Part shown: positions 57,055 through 64,000 of the stretch, in pieces | Layout of the letters: every line of letters starts with the position of its first letter | Position numbering within the stretch: the first letter of the stretch is position 1 | From: Streptomyces sp. CB02959 | Lineage (GTDB): Bacteria; Actinomycetota; Actinomycetes; Streptomycetales; Streptomycetaceae | Length of the DNA stretch: 64,000 nucleotides | Assembly (NCBI RefSeq): GCF_002803155.1 | Contig: NZ_NNBP01000003.1 | Coordinates: 62,001 to 126,000, forward strand | Direction: 5' to 3' | Notes under the pieces: model-generated | Seen by the model: the letters and a program-made list of their open reading frames with translations, nothing else | The model's database searches: none | What the model was told of the DNA's origin: nothing | Made by a program: the position numbers and the translations under genes

Positions 57055-58302
57055 ATGGGTATGGCGGCAGGTGAGCGGGAGGCGGACACGGGCGCCGTGG
57101 ACCGGTCGGAAGGGTTCGGCGAGCGACTGCTGGGGGTGCTGCTGGACCGGGCGCACGAGATGCCGCCGCAGTTGATCGCCCCGCTGGTCGTTGAAGAGGT
57201 GGCGAGGGTCGGCGGCCGTCACGTCTCGATCCTCCTCCAGGACTATGCGCAGTTGCTGCTGGTGCCGCTGCCAGGTAGGCGGCTGACCGTCGGCCGGCCC
57301 GAGCTGATCGATGACTCGCACGCGGGCACGGCCTTCCTGTGCGGGGCCCCTGTCGAGGTATCGCAGGACGACGGCGTTCGGATGTATCTGCCGTTGCTGG
57401 ACGGCAGCGACCAGGTGGGTGTGCTGGCTCTCACCATGGACACCGTCGATGACGATGACCGGCGCTTGTTGCGCAGACTCACCGGCCTCGTCGCCGACAT
57501 GCTGGTCACCAAGCACAGCTACACCGACCAGTTCTTCCTCGCCCGGCGCCGCGAACCGATGAGCGTGGCCGCGGAGATCCAGTGGTCCCTGCTGCCGCCG
57601 CTGGCGATGTCCGTCCCGCAGGTCGCGGTGGCGGGAATCCTGGAGCCCGCCTACAACGTGGCAGGCGACAGCTTCGACTACGCCCTCAACGAGGACATCC
57701 TGCATGTGGCCATGGTCGATGCGATGGGCCACGGCCTGGATGCCGCCACCATGGCGACCGTCGCCATCGGCGCCTACCGGCACGCCAGACGCGCCGAAGT
57801 CGGTCTGTCCGAGATCTACGCGTTCATGGACCGGGCCATCGCCGAGCAATTCGGGCCCGACCACTTCGTCACCGCGCAGATGATGCGCCTCAACATCACA
57901 ACGGGCCACCTGCAATGGGTCAACGCGGGCCACCCCGCACCGCTGCTGATCCGCAACCGCCAGGTCGTCCGGCAACTGGAGAGCCCGACCACCTTGCCGG
58001 TCGGCTTCGGTGGTGAAGAGCCCCAGATCAGCGAGCAGATGCTCCAACGCGGCGACCGGGTGCTGTGCTTCACCGACGGCCTGATCGAGGAGCACGAAGC
58101 CGGCGAAGAGCAGTTCGGCGAGGAACAACTCATCCACTGGGTCAACCGCATCGAGCACTCAGGGAAGGGTCCGCGGGCGGTGGTGCGCTCGCTCTCACAC
58201 ACCCTGAAACAGGAGCGGGGCGGGAGCACCAGCGACGACGCAACCCTCTTCCTGATCGAGTGGCGCGGGGGCGCCGCCGACCACCTCGCCGTCCTGGAGT
58301 GA
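57055..58302 (+). CDS. GAF-domain SpoIIE-type protein phosphatase
   Basis: A 415-aa PPM phosphatase. Residues about 20-165 form a GAF-like sensor (PQLIAPLVVEEVARVGGRHVSILL ... MYLPLLDGSDQVGVLALTM). The SpoIIE domain (about 175-405) carries EIQWSLLPP, the metal Asp residues in AGDSFDYAL and MVDAMGHGLDAA, and the terminal STSDDATLFLIEW. Such enzymes dephosphorylate STAS antagonists and so release sigma factors from RsbW-type ATPases. The ATG at 57061 has better Shine-Dalgarno spacing than 57055. It is the last intact gene before the distal att repeat. Confidence 0.9.
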   Translation: MGMAAGEREADTGAVDRSEGFGERLLGVLLDRAHEMPPQLIAPLVVEEVARVGGRHVSILLQDYAQLLLVPLPGRRLTVGRPELIDDSHAGTAFLCGAPVEVSQDDGVRMYLPLLDGSDQVGVLALTMDTVDDDDRRLLRRLTGLVADMLVTKHSYTDQFFLARRREPMSVAAEIQWSLLPPLAMSVPQVAVAGILEPAYNVAGDSFDYALNEDILHVAMVDAMGHGLDAATMATVAIGAYRHARRAEVGLSEIYAFMDRAIAEQFGPDHFVTAQMMRLNITTGHLQWVNAGHPAPLLIRNRQVVRQLESPTTLPVGFGGEEPQISEQMLQRGDRVLCFTDGLIEEHEAGEEQFGEEQLIHWVNRIEHSGKGPRAVVRSLSHTLKQERGGSTSDDATLFLIEWRGGAADHLAVLE

Positions 58303-58398
58303 GCCGACAGCCGCACCACCATGCGATGGCTGTACCGGGCCAGCTCTCCCGCCGCGGCGTCTTGCTGGCCAGACAGGATGCCCCAAAAGCCCACCTGA

Positions 58399-58445
58399 TT
58401 CCCAAGCTCAGAGCGCGGGTTCGATTCCCGTCACCCGCTCCATAG
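58399..58445 (+). repeat. att repeat, distal copy (partial tRNA-Gly)
   Basis: 47 bp identical to the 3' part of tRNA-Gly at 48879-48925; the upstream half of a tRNA is absent, so this is not a functional tRNA. It marks the far end of the element inserted 3' of the tRNA. Confidence 0.92.
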
Positions 58446-58448
58446 TTG

Positions 58449-58473
58449 AGGCCCAGGTCAGCGACCTGGGCCT
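58449..58473 (+). terminator. Hairpin at the distal att copy
   Basis: A perfect 11-bp stem with a 3-nt loop followed by TTGTTTATTG, similar to the hairpin after the intact tRNA. The resemblance extends the repeat beyond the exact 47 bp. Confidence 0.7.
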
Positions 58474-58558
58474 TGTTTATTGTCTGGACCTCTCGAAGGC
58501 CGCGTGCCCTCCTCGTGCCCCAACTCACGGAAATGGTCCGGCTGGAGGGGATCGGGCC

Positions 58559-58665
58559 ACCTGCGGCACATGCGTCTGGGCGGAGATCGCCATGCCCCCG
58601 CAGCGAGCCACCGGCCAGCACATCATCCTCCACCCCCGATGGGCCGCCCGAGCTGTCGCACACCG
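58559..58665 (+). pseudogene. C-terminal fragment of an RsbW-like ATPase
   Basis: Reads TCGTCVWAEIAMPPQRATGQ then HIILHPRWAARAVAH, closely matching residues about 118-153 of the intact ATPase encoded at 53740 (CGKCVWAEIAMPPQRVTRQ). The nucleotide-binding part is absent. It lies just past the distal att copy. Confidence 0.8.
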
Positions 58666-58729
58666 TTCAGGTCACCGGCACGTCCTGGTCGGCAGGCCGC
58701 AAAGCACCGACACAGCCACGGGGAGGTGG

Positions 58730-60976
58730 CTACACGTGGAAGGGGACCGTGGTGATGACGATCTTCGGCAGTGGGCGCAGGGCGTGCCGCAGCCGTGGGG
58801 CGATCCTGCTGTGCAGCAGGCGGTAACGCCGGCGCATGGTGACGATCTCCGGCACGATGACCGTCACGGTGAGGTCCGGGCGCTTCGCGTGCAGGGCTTC
58901 GATGTAGTGGACGAGTGGTGCGACGATCGCGCGATAGGGGGAGACCACGACTTCCAGCGGGAGGTGGTCGCCCCACAGGGTCCAGTACTGGCGGAAGCGT
59001 TCGGCCTCGTCCTCTTCGGGGCTGACGTGGAGGGCGAGTACGGGCTGGTGGAGCGAGGCGGCGTAGGCCAGTGCGCGCATGCCGGCCAGGTCCATGGCCG
59101 CGATGGGGACGACCGACAGGTGGCGGATCTCCTGGGGTGTCTCCTCGTCCTCTTCTTCCGTCCGGGCGTCGGGAAGTGCCGTGGGGGACTGCGGAGTTGT
59201 CGCCGCGGACGGTGCCGCGTCGGGACCGGGGCGGGCCGGGAGGGTGGGGGTGGGCAGCTCGATGGCGTGCGGGTGCAGAAGAAGAGCCTTGCCCACGGTC
59301 TCGTAGTGGTGCCGGATGCGCATCGTCACCACGAGGAACAGCCCGACGGCGAGCACGGCGACCCATGCGCCCTCGGTGAACTTGGTGAGGCCGGCGGTGA
59401 GGAAGACGACGGCCGACAGCAGGGCGCCGGTGGCGTTGAAGAACAGGCTCTTGCGCCAGTGGCGGTCACGCAGGCGCCACCAGTGGACCACCATTCCGGC
59501 CTGGGACAGGGTGAAGGCCAGGAAGACGCCGACGGCGTACAGCGGGATCAGGGACGCGGTCGTGCCGTTGAAGGCCACGTAGACCAGCGTCGCCGCGATC
59601 GTCAGCAGAATGATCCCGTTGCTGAAGGCGAGGCGGTCGCCCAGGCGCAGAAAGAGCTGTGGGGCGTGTCGGTCGCGGGCGAGCAGGAACAGCACGCGGG
59701 GGAAGTCGTTGTAGGCGGTGTTCGCCGCGAGCAGCAGCACCGCGGCCGTGGCGGCCTGTGTGAGGGCGTACAGCGGTCCGGAGCCGAAGCTGTGGTGGGC
59801 GAGTTGGGAGAGGACCGTCTCCTGGGTGCCGGGCACGACGCCGTCGAGTCGGACCATGGCGATCGTGCCGGCGAACAGCGCGATGAGCAGGCCGATCATC
59901 CAGGTCAGCGTGGTACGGGCGTTGCGCCACTCCACGGGCTTGAATGCCGGCACCGCGTTGGAGATCGCCTCGATACCGGTCATCGCCGTGGCCCCGGAGG
60001 CGAAGGCGCGCGTCACCAGCAGTACACCGACGCTCTCCGTGGCGTTCAGGTGCGGAGCCGCAGTGGGGTGGAAACCGCGGCCGGCGGCGTCGACGAGGCC
60101 CACGGTGACGAGCGCGAACACCGCGATGATGAAGGCGTAGGTCGGCGCGGCGAACAGTGCGCCGGCCTGCCGGATGCCTCGCAGGTTCCCGGCGAGCAGC
60201 AGGGCGATCACACCGACGCCGATCGGGACCGCGTCGGTGGCGAGTGAGGGAACCGCCGAGGTGATCGCCGCCACCCCGGAGGCGATCGACACGGCGACCG
60301 TGAGGATGTAATCGGTCATCAGGCCGGCGGCGGCGATCAGTCCGGGAACGCGGCCCAGATTGTCGCTGGCGACGATGTACGAGCCGCCGCCGTACGGATA
60401 CGCGCGGATCGTCTGGCGGTACGACACCCCCACCGCCAGCATCAGGAAGGCGATCGTGGCGGCGATCGGCACGGAGCAGGCCAGTCCCGCCGCGCCGCCG
60501 AGCACGAGGACGGCGAGCATGGCCTCGGGCCCGTAGGCAACCGAGGAGAGCGCGTCGGCGGACAGGACGGGCAACGCCACCAGCTTGCGCATCCGCTCCT
60601 GCGCGATCGCCGTGCTTTTCAGGGCGGCCCCCAGGACGACGCGTCGCACGTGGTAGCCGAAGCGGCCCAGTCGGCCGGGCGGCAGCTCTCCCGCGGCCTC
60701 GCCGGGGGCGGGCGGCCGCCCGCCGAGAGGCGAGACGCTGACCAGACGACCCCACCCGACAGGCTGGATCTCCGCGGGGGACGGAAAACGGCCCAGATCG
60801 GAATCCACGGGCAGCGCCCGGTGCCACGCCTCGGGAGCCGACACCCGCCCCCATTCACGCCCCACCCGACGCAGCAGCCCCAGCTGCTCCTCGTCGAACC
60901 CCGGCAAGACGGCCGAAGGGCTCAGCGCACCGGAGTCCCGGCCCTCTCCACCGCCATCACTCTGCACATGCGACAT
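58730..60976 (-). CDS. APC-superfamily transporter, KimA-like, with large cytosolic domain
   Basis: A 748-aa protein. After a 110-residue cytosolic lead come about 12 TM helices with the family sites ADALSSVAYGPEAML and YRQTIRAYPYGGGSYIVASDNLGR. A C-terminal cytosolic part (about 590-748) has a USP/KimA-like fold (LSVVPIAAMDLAGMRALAYAASLHQPVLALHVSPEEDEAERF ... IVPEIVTMRRR). The arrangement matches KimA potassium importers, which bind c-di-AMP at the C-terminal domain; amino-acid transport is the alternative. ATG 60974-60976 is preferred over a GTG five codons earlier. A GTGAC-N5-GTCAC dyad overlaps this start region. Confidence 0.85.
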   Translation of the reverse strand: MSHVQSDGGGEGRDSGALSPSAVLPGFDEEQLGLLRRVGREWGRVSAPEAWHRALPVDSDLGRFPSPAEIQPVGWGRLVSVSPLGGRPPAPGEAAGELPPGRLGRFGYHVRRVVLGAALKSTAIAQERMRKLVALPVLSADALSSVAYGPEAMLAVLVLGGAAGLACSVPIAATIAFLMLAVGVSYRQTIRAYPYGGGSYIVASDNLGRVPGLIAAAGLMTDYILTVAVSIASGVAAITSAVPSLATDAVPIGVGVIALLLAGNLRGIRQAGALFAAPTYAFIIAVFALVTVGLVDAAGRGFHPTAAPHLNATESVGVLLVTRAFASGATAMTGIEAISNAVPAFKPVEWRNARTTLTWMIGLLIALFAGTIAMVRLDGVVPGTQETVLSQLAHHSFGSGPLYALTQAATAAVLLLAANTAYNDFPRVLFLLARDRHAPQLFLRLGDRLAFSNGIILLTIAATLVYVAFNGTTASLIPLYAVGVFLAFTLSQAGMVVHWWRLRDRHWRKSLFFNATGALLSAVVFLTAGLTKFTEGAWVAVLAVGLFLVVTMRIRHHYETVGKALLLHPHAIELPTPTLPARPGPDAAPSAATTPQSPTALPDARTEEEDEETPQEIRHLSVVPIAAMDLAGMRALAYAASLHQPVLALHVSPEEDEAERFRQYWTLWGDHLPLEVVVSPYRAIVAPLVHYIEALHAKRPDLTVTVIVPEIVTMRRRYRLLHSRIAPRLRHALRPLPKIVITTVPFHV

Positions 60977-61073
60977 GTGACGTAGTGTCACCTATTGGTG
61001 TCCGTCGGAACCGCACCTTCGAGGCGACCTGCGTCCCTGTCGTCAAAGGAGCGTCGAAGCCTCGACGGCTACC

Positions 61074-61596
61074 TCACCGCTCGCCGGGTTCACGGCCCGT
61101 CCGAGGCTCTTCCGCGGGAACCGGGTATGCCCGATGGGTGCCGGTGTCGATGAGAATCTGCTCGGCCTGGGTGAGGTTGCCGTCCTGGACGGCCCTGGCC
61201 ATGGCGGAGCGGGCGGCTTCAGGTGTCGCGTGCGGCGGGACCACGAGCAGGGAGAAGTAGTCCTGGTCGCCTCGGGTGATGAGGACGGTGTCGCCGCCGA
61301 CCGGGAAGGAGTCGATGTGCACGACCCGGTCGTCGATGACCAGACGGGTCGGTAGTTCTTCCCGGGCGCCGGCGTCGAGGCCGACACGCAGGACGGGTCC
61401 GAGGTGCTCGGTCAGCGCGGCGATCAGGCTGGGGAGCTCGGCGCCGATGTCGCGGGAACGCGGCCACCACGCGCCGTCGAGAACCTGCTCGCGGGATTGC
61501 GTGGTGCCAGCCTCAAGAGGGCCGTCCCGGGCCTGACGGCGTGGTGGACCGCGTCCGGCAGAAGCTGCGGGACGCCGGGAGTGTCGGAGTCGGCCA
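61074..61596 (-). pseudogene. DUF5994-family gene (paralogue C), frameshifted
   Basis: From ATG 61594-61596 the protein reads MADSDTPGVPQLLPDAVHHA and TALLRLAPRNPA, matching the N-terminal part of the family. It then needs a change of frame near 61485-61495 to continue as VLDGAWWPRSRDIGAELPSL, LVVPPHATPEAARSAMARA and QILIDTGTHRAY to the stop. One missing base explains it. The part after the shift is about 130 residues and intact. Relatives at 55888 and 61869 have no such break. Sequencing error cannot be ruled out. Confidence 0.72.
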
Positions 61597-61769
61597 TGTG
61601 TGCTCGCCCGCCTTCCAGGGCGGTGCGTCCGCCCGGCAGGTGACCTCGTCACTTCACCGTACTCCGCGCGCCGGGGCGCGGACGCGCCGCGGAGCCGGAT
61701 CCGCGTTCGCCGGGAAACTTCATGGTCACACGTACCTTCACGGACCGCCGGCCGGAGTAGGGTGAAGAG

Positions 61770-61868
61770 ACCGGGAGTACTCCGCACGCCGGCTCCCACG
61801 CCGGTGTCGTTCTCGGTGATCAACAACACCGGGGCGTCGAAGACGAGCCCCGGGGACAGGTTCGCGCC
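61770..61868 (+). promoter_or_regulatory. Conserved leader upstream of DUF5994 gene (copy B)
   Basis: 99 nt before the start codon that align with copy A at 55790-55887, nearly gap-free. Shared start GGGAGT/GGGCAC-CTCCGCAC and a GGTGT ... ACACC pair around the GTGTCGTTCTCGG block. Conservation outside the gene suggests a common promoter or RNA element. Confidence 0.55.
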
Positions 61869-62429
61869 ATGGCCGCGACCATCGACCGTACGATCGTCAG
61901 CGGGCGCGTACTTTCGTCACCGGCCCGCCTCTCCTTTGCTTCGGCAGGATCGCCTCCGGGTCTCCTGGACGGTGCCTGGTGGCCCCGCTCTCGCGATCTC
62001 TTCCGTGAACTTCCCGCCCTGATAGCGGTGTTGGATGCGCGCTGGGGCCGGATCACTCATGTCACGGTGAACCCGACCTACTGGCCCGTGGTGCCGCGCA
62101 AGGTGCCGGTGGCCGGGCACACGGTGCACGTGGGCTGGTTCGCGGCAGAGCAGGACCCGAACAAGCTGATCCTCCTCTCCTACACCATGGGCCGCTGGGA
62201 CCTGCTGGTGATCCCGCCGGAGACCGATCCGACTGCCGCGGCCCGGCTGATGTCGGCTGCATCCACCCCGGGCGGCCTCCTGACCGCCAGCGCCCTCATG
62301 GCGAGCGAGCACACCACCCATGACGCGCAGGAGGCGCTGTGGCGGGAAGAAGAGTGGGAGAGCGAGGGCGGAGCCGCCTTGGCGCCAGGAATCCCAGGCG
62401 GGCTCTCGGCCTCCGCCCGAGGGATGTGA
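61869..62429 (+). CDS. DUF5994-family protein (paralogue B)
   Basis: A 186-aa protein, about 65% identical to paralogue A by eye: LLDGAWWPRSRDLFRELPAL, WGRITHVTVNPTYWPVVPRKVPV, HVGWFAAEQDPNKLILLSY and WDLLVIPPETDPTAAARLM. No signal peptide or TM helix. Divergent from the frameshifted paralogue C and followed immediately by a small TM-protein gene, so B and that gene are probably co-transcribed. Function unknown. Confidence 0.88.
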   Translation: MAATIDRTIVSGRVLSSPARLSFASAGSPPGLLDGAWWPRSRDLFRELPALIAVLDARWGRITHVTVNPTYWPVVPRKVPVAGHTVHVGWFAAEQDPNKLILLSYTMGRWDLLVIPPETDPTAAARLMSAASTPGGLLTASALMASEHTTHDAQEALWREEEWESEGGAALAPGIPGGLSASARGM

Positions 62430-62433
62430 GGGC

Positions 62434-62658
62434 GTGGGGACGATCATCACCGTGACCATGATCAGCATCGCGATCGTCGCGGGCATGTTCCTGATCCATC
62501 GGCTCGACGCGCAGCACGACGAGCGGATCGCCGCCTCCCCCTTCAGCGACGCCCTGCCCGGATCCGGACTGTGGAGCCGCACCAGGGAACGGCCGACCGA
62601 GCCCGTTGAACCACCCGCGGCCGACCGCCACGAGCGCCACGCCGGTGGCCGCGGATGA
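62434..62658 (+). CDS. Small single-TM protein
   Basis: A 74-aa protein starting at GTG 62434, only 4 nt beyond the DUF5994 stop, with GAGGG in the overlap region. One N-terminal TM helix (residues 2-21: GTIITVTMISIAIVAGMFLI), then a charged, Pro-rich cytosolic or external tail. No family. Tight coupling suggests it works with the DUF5994 protein. Confidence 0.65.
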   Translation: MGTIITVTMISIAIVAGMFLIHRLDAQHDERIAASPFSDALPGSGLWSRTRERPTEPVEPPAADRHERHAGGRG

Positions 62659-62753
62659 CACCGACCTGTTTCTGGCTGGGGGCGGTGGGTGTGAGGCGAC
62701 GGCATCACACCCACCGACACGTCCTCCTGTCGCCCCCAATGAGCGAGGTCCCC

Positions 62754-63029
62754 ATGAGCGAGGCCAGCATGAAGTCGCCAGAACACCCTTCAGCGGGGCG
62801 CGCCGACGTACGCATCGTCGCCGCGTCCCCCGACGCCGCCCGTCAGGTCGCAGACGCCCTCCGTCGTCGCTTCGCCGCCACCGAACAGCGCAGCTACCCC
62901 GTCGACGACTCAGGCGGAACCCGCCTCCACCTCACCGTCGACACCACCCACAGGCCAGAGCCGGCGCAGCCCTGGCTGGTATCCAGTCGATCCTCCGGGG
63001 ACGCCCGCACACAGACAGACGAAATCTGA
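62754..63029 (+). CDS. Small conserved hypothetical protein
   Basis: A 91-aa protein, start ATG 62754 chosen because GCGAGG lies 5 nt upstream; an ATG five codons earlier lacks a Shine-Dalgarno. A central segment ADVRIVAASPDAARQVADAL, RRRFAATEQRSYPVDDSGGTRLHLTVDTTH has an alternating strand-helix-strand-strand pattern and looks like a small alpha/beta domain; both ends are disordered. I recall similar short Streptomyces proteins but not a function. It is 95 nt after the TM-protein gene on the same strand. Confidence 0.6.
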   Translation: MSEASMKSPEHPSAGRADVRIVAASPDAARQVADALRRRFAATEQRSYPVDDSGGTRLHLTVDTTHRPEPAQPWLVSSRSSGDARTQTDEI

Positions 63030-63111
63030 AGCGCAAGGGCGGTGGGGCAGGCGTACCACCGCCCTGGCCCACAGGCACCGAGTCGGTGCCCGGCACGAGT
63101 GAGCGGCAATC

Positions 63112-63384
63112 ATGGCAACACTGCACGAGCGGAAGCACTACCGCGAGACGATCATGAAGTCTCTGTACGAGACCACGGAAGGCAATCGATTCCTTGGCGT
63201 CACCGGGGCGAACCTGCGCGACGATCTCCAGATCCCCGAGCAGGACCTGGCCGCCGCCTGCGCATACCTGGTGGGCGAAGGGCTGGTCACCGTCGACTGG
63301 GCACAGGGAAACACCCCCGTGATGGTCACGCTGACGCACCAGGGAATCCGGCTCCTGGAAGCCGAAGAGGAGGAAAGGGGCTGA
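63112..63384 (+). CDS. Small winged-helix-like protein
   Basis: A 90-aa protein: TIMKSLYETTEGNRFLGVTG, NLRDDLQIPEQDLAAACAYLV, GEGLVTVDWAQGNTPVMVTLTHQGIRLLEAEEEERG. The helix-helix-helix-strand-strand order with LTHQGIRLLE at the end is typical of single winged-helix domains that read DNA or proteins. It lacks an enzymatic domain. The fragment at 54894 is a truncated paralogue from inside the island. Start ATG 63112 by length and start-site composition. Confidence 0.75.
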   Translation: MATLHERKHYRETIMKSLYETTEGNRFLGVTGANLRDDLQIPEQDLAAACAYLVGEGLVTVDWAQGNTPVMVTLTHQGIRLLEAEEEERG

Positions 63385-64000
63385 CGCGACACGAAGGCTG
63401 CTTCCGGGAGCCGAGCCACCCCATTGCCCCGTAATCGCCCTTATGCCGTAAAAGTGCCTCACGCATGGCATGAGAGGTGGGTCCGCGCACTCTCACGTGC
63501 AACGACCTGAAAGGGCGACCCCGGCGCGTATATGCCGGGGCCGTTGGCAACACGGATCGAGTGGCCGCCGCCGCCAAAGGTGCGATGCCTATTCGCGGGC
63601 AACCGCCTCAAACGGCTGGTCAGCCGTCCGCCATGCGTGAGCGATGCGTGAGCGGACGACGTGGCACGGACTGGCCGGCGGTGGACCCGACGTCGGCCAG
63701 ATGTCCTCCGGCCTGGCATGAGTGGACTGTGGCCGACTGCGTAGGACCGTCGGTCACGTGCCCGTCGGGACTTTCAATCCAGTAGCCCACCACATTTGCT
63801 CATGCACACCTCACCGACGGCGCAGACCCGCCGTACCCCTCCGCACCCGGATCGGGCCCACGCGAGTCGCCTCCACCCCCATCCCATCGCAGGCCAGCCC
63901 CGCCCCAGCCCTTTAGCGCGGCACACCAGGGTCAGCGGCGGTCAAACCGGCTGCCTCCGGCAAGGCTCCCGCGCCCAGATAGTCGCAGTTCAGAGCGCCA
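63385..64000. other. Region without recognisable gene
   Basis: About 615 bp to the window end. It holds a hairpin CCCCGGC/GCCGGGG (63519-63540) and a tandem 11-bp repeat ATGCGTGAGCG twice (63633-63654), whose inverse CTCACGCAT occurs at 63458-63466. No coding sequence matches a known family. Confidence 0.4.

Noticed and set aside
63633..63654. Tandem ATGCGTGAGCG repeat as an attachment or replication iteron
   Set aside because: Only two units; no recombinase or replication gene nearby; too little to support either.

Overview
The window reads as Streptomyces (or a very close actinomycete) chromosome. GC is very high with GC3-saturated genes, GTG starts are common, operons overlap by ATGA/GTGA, and the gene families are typical of the genus. 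They include the dnaK-grpE-dnaJ-hspR operon with HAIR operators, DUF3151, DUF2617, SLATT, DUF5994, partner-switch ATPases and a tetronasin-type exporter. Three perfect copies of the ParB-binding palindrome (parS, GTTTCACGTGAAAC) at about 5.2 and 24.4 kb place the first part in the origin-proximal core.

Core region, 1-48.9 kb. This holds housekeeping genes with short gaps, separated by strong GC-rich hairpins. In order: an M48-like membrane protein (cut by the window start), purD, a SLATT membrane protein, a GntR regulator with a class III aminotransferase, a VTC-domain protein divergent from a membrane Ser/Thr kinase, purA divergent from a lipid-kinase-like protein, a GbsR/MarR regulator divergent from an ABC exporter pair, and a NarL-type two-component system. 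Then come a tryptophan-to-anthranilate operon (tryptophan 2,3-dioxygenase, kynureninase, formamidase-like hydrolase), DUF3151, an MFS exporter, fba, pyrE, an aldose epimerase, a CoxG-like protein, a membrane spermidine-synthase-like protein, DUF2617, a His/Cys/Gly-rich mini-protein, an aminotransferase, YbjN and clpB. Next are Uma2, a PPOX protein, a zinc ribbon coupled to a resolvase-like protein, the HspR-controlled DnaK operon, a membrane Fe-S oxidoreductase, a Yip1 protein, a secreted SGNH hydrolase with a ricin lectin domain, a phosphoribosyltransferase, dcd and a 52-residue Cys-pair protein.

Accessory region, 48.9-64 kb. An intact tRNA-Gly(CCC) at 48849-48922 is followed 9.5 kb later by a 47-bp exact copy of its 3' part, so 48.9-58.4 kb looks like an integrated element or its remnant. 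No integrase was seen. It contains broken IS5-type transposases, a truncated short-chain dehydrogenase, a secreted barrel-like protein, a methyltransferase, an RsbW-like ATPase, a YjbQ protein, a DUF5994 protein and a GAF-SpoIIE phosphatase.

Beyond the distal repeat, relatives of the same families recur: an ATPase fragment, two more DUF5994 genes (one frameshifted) and an intact copy of a small winged-helix-like gene whose fragment lies inside the island. A KimA-like APC transporter lies among them. The two intact DUF5994 genes share a conserved leader of about 100 nt. This repeated stress/signalling gene set around the tRNA site is the most interesting part of the window. Gene-to-gene functional links there are inference.
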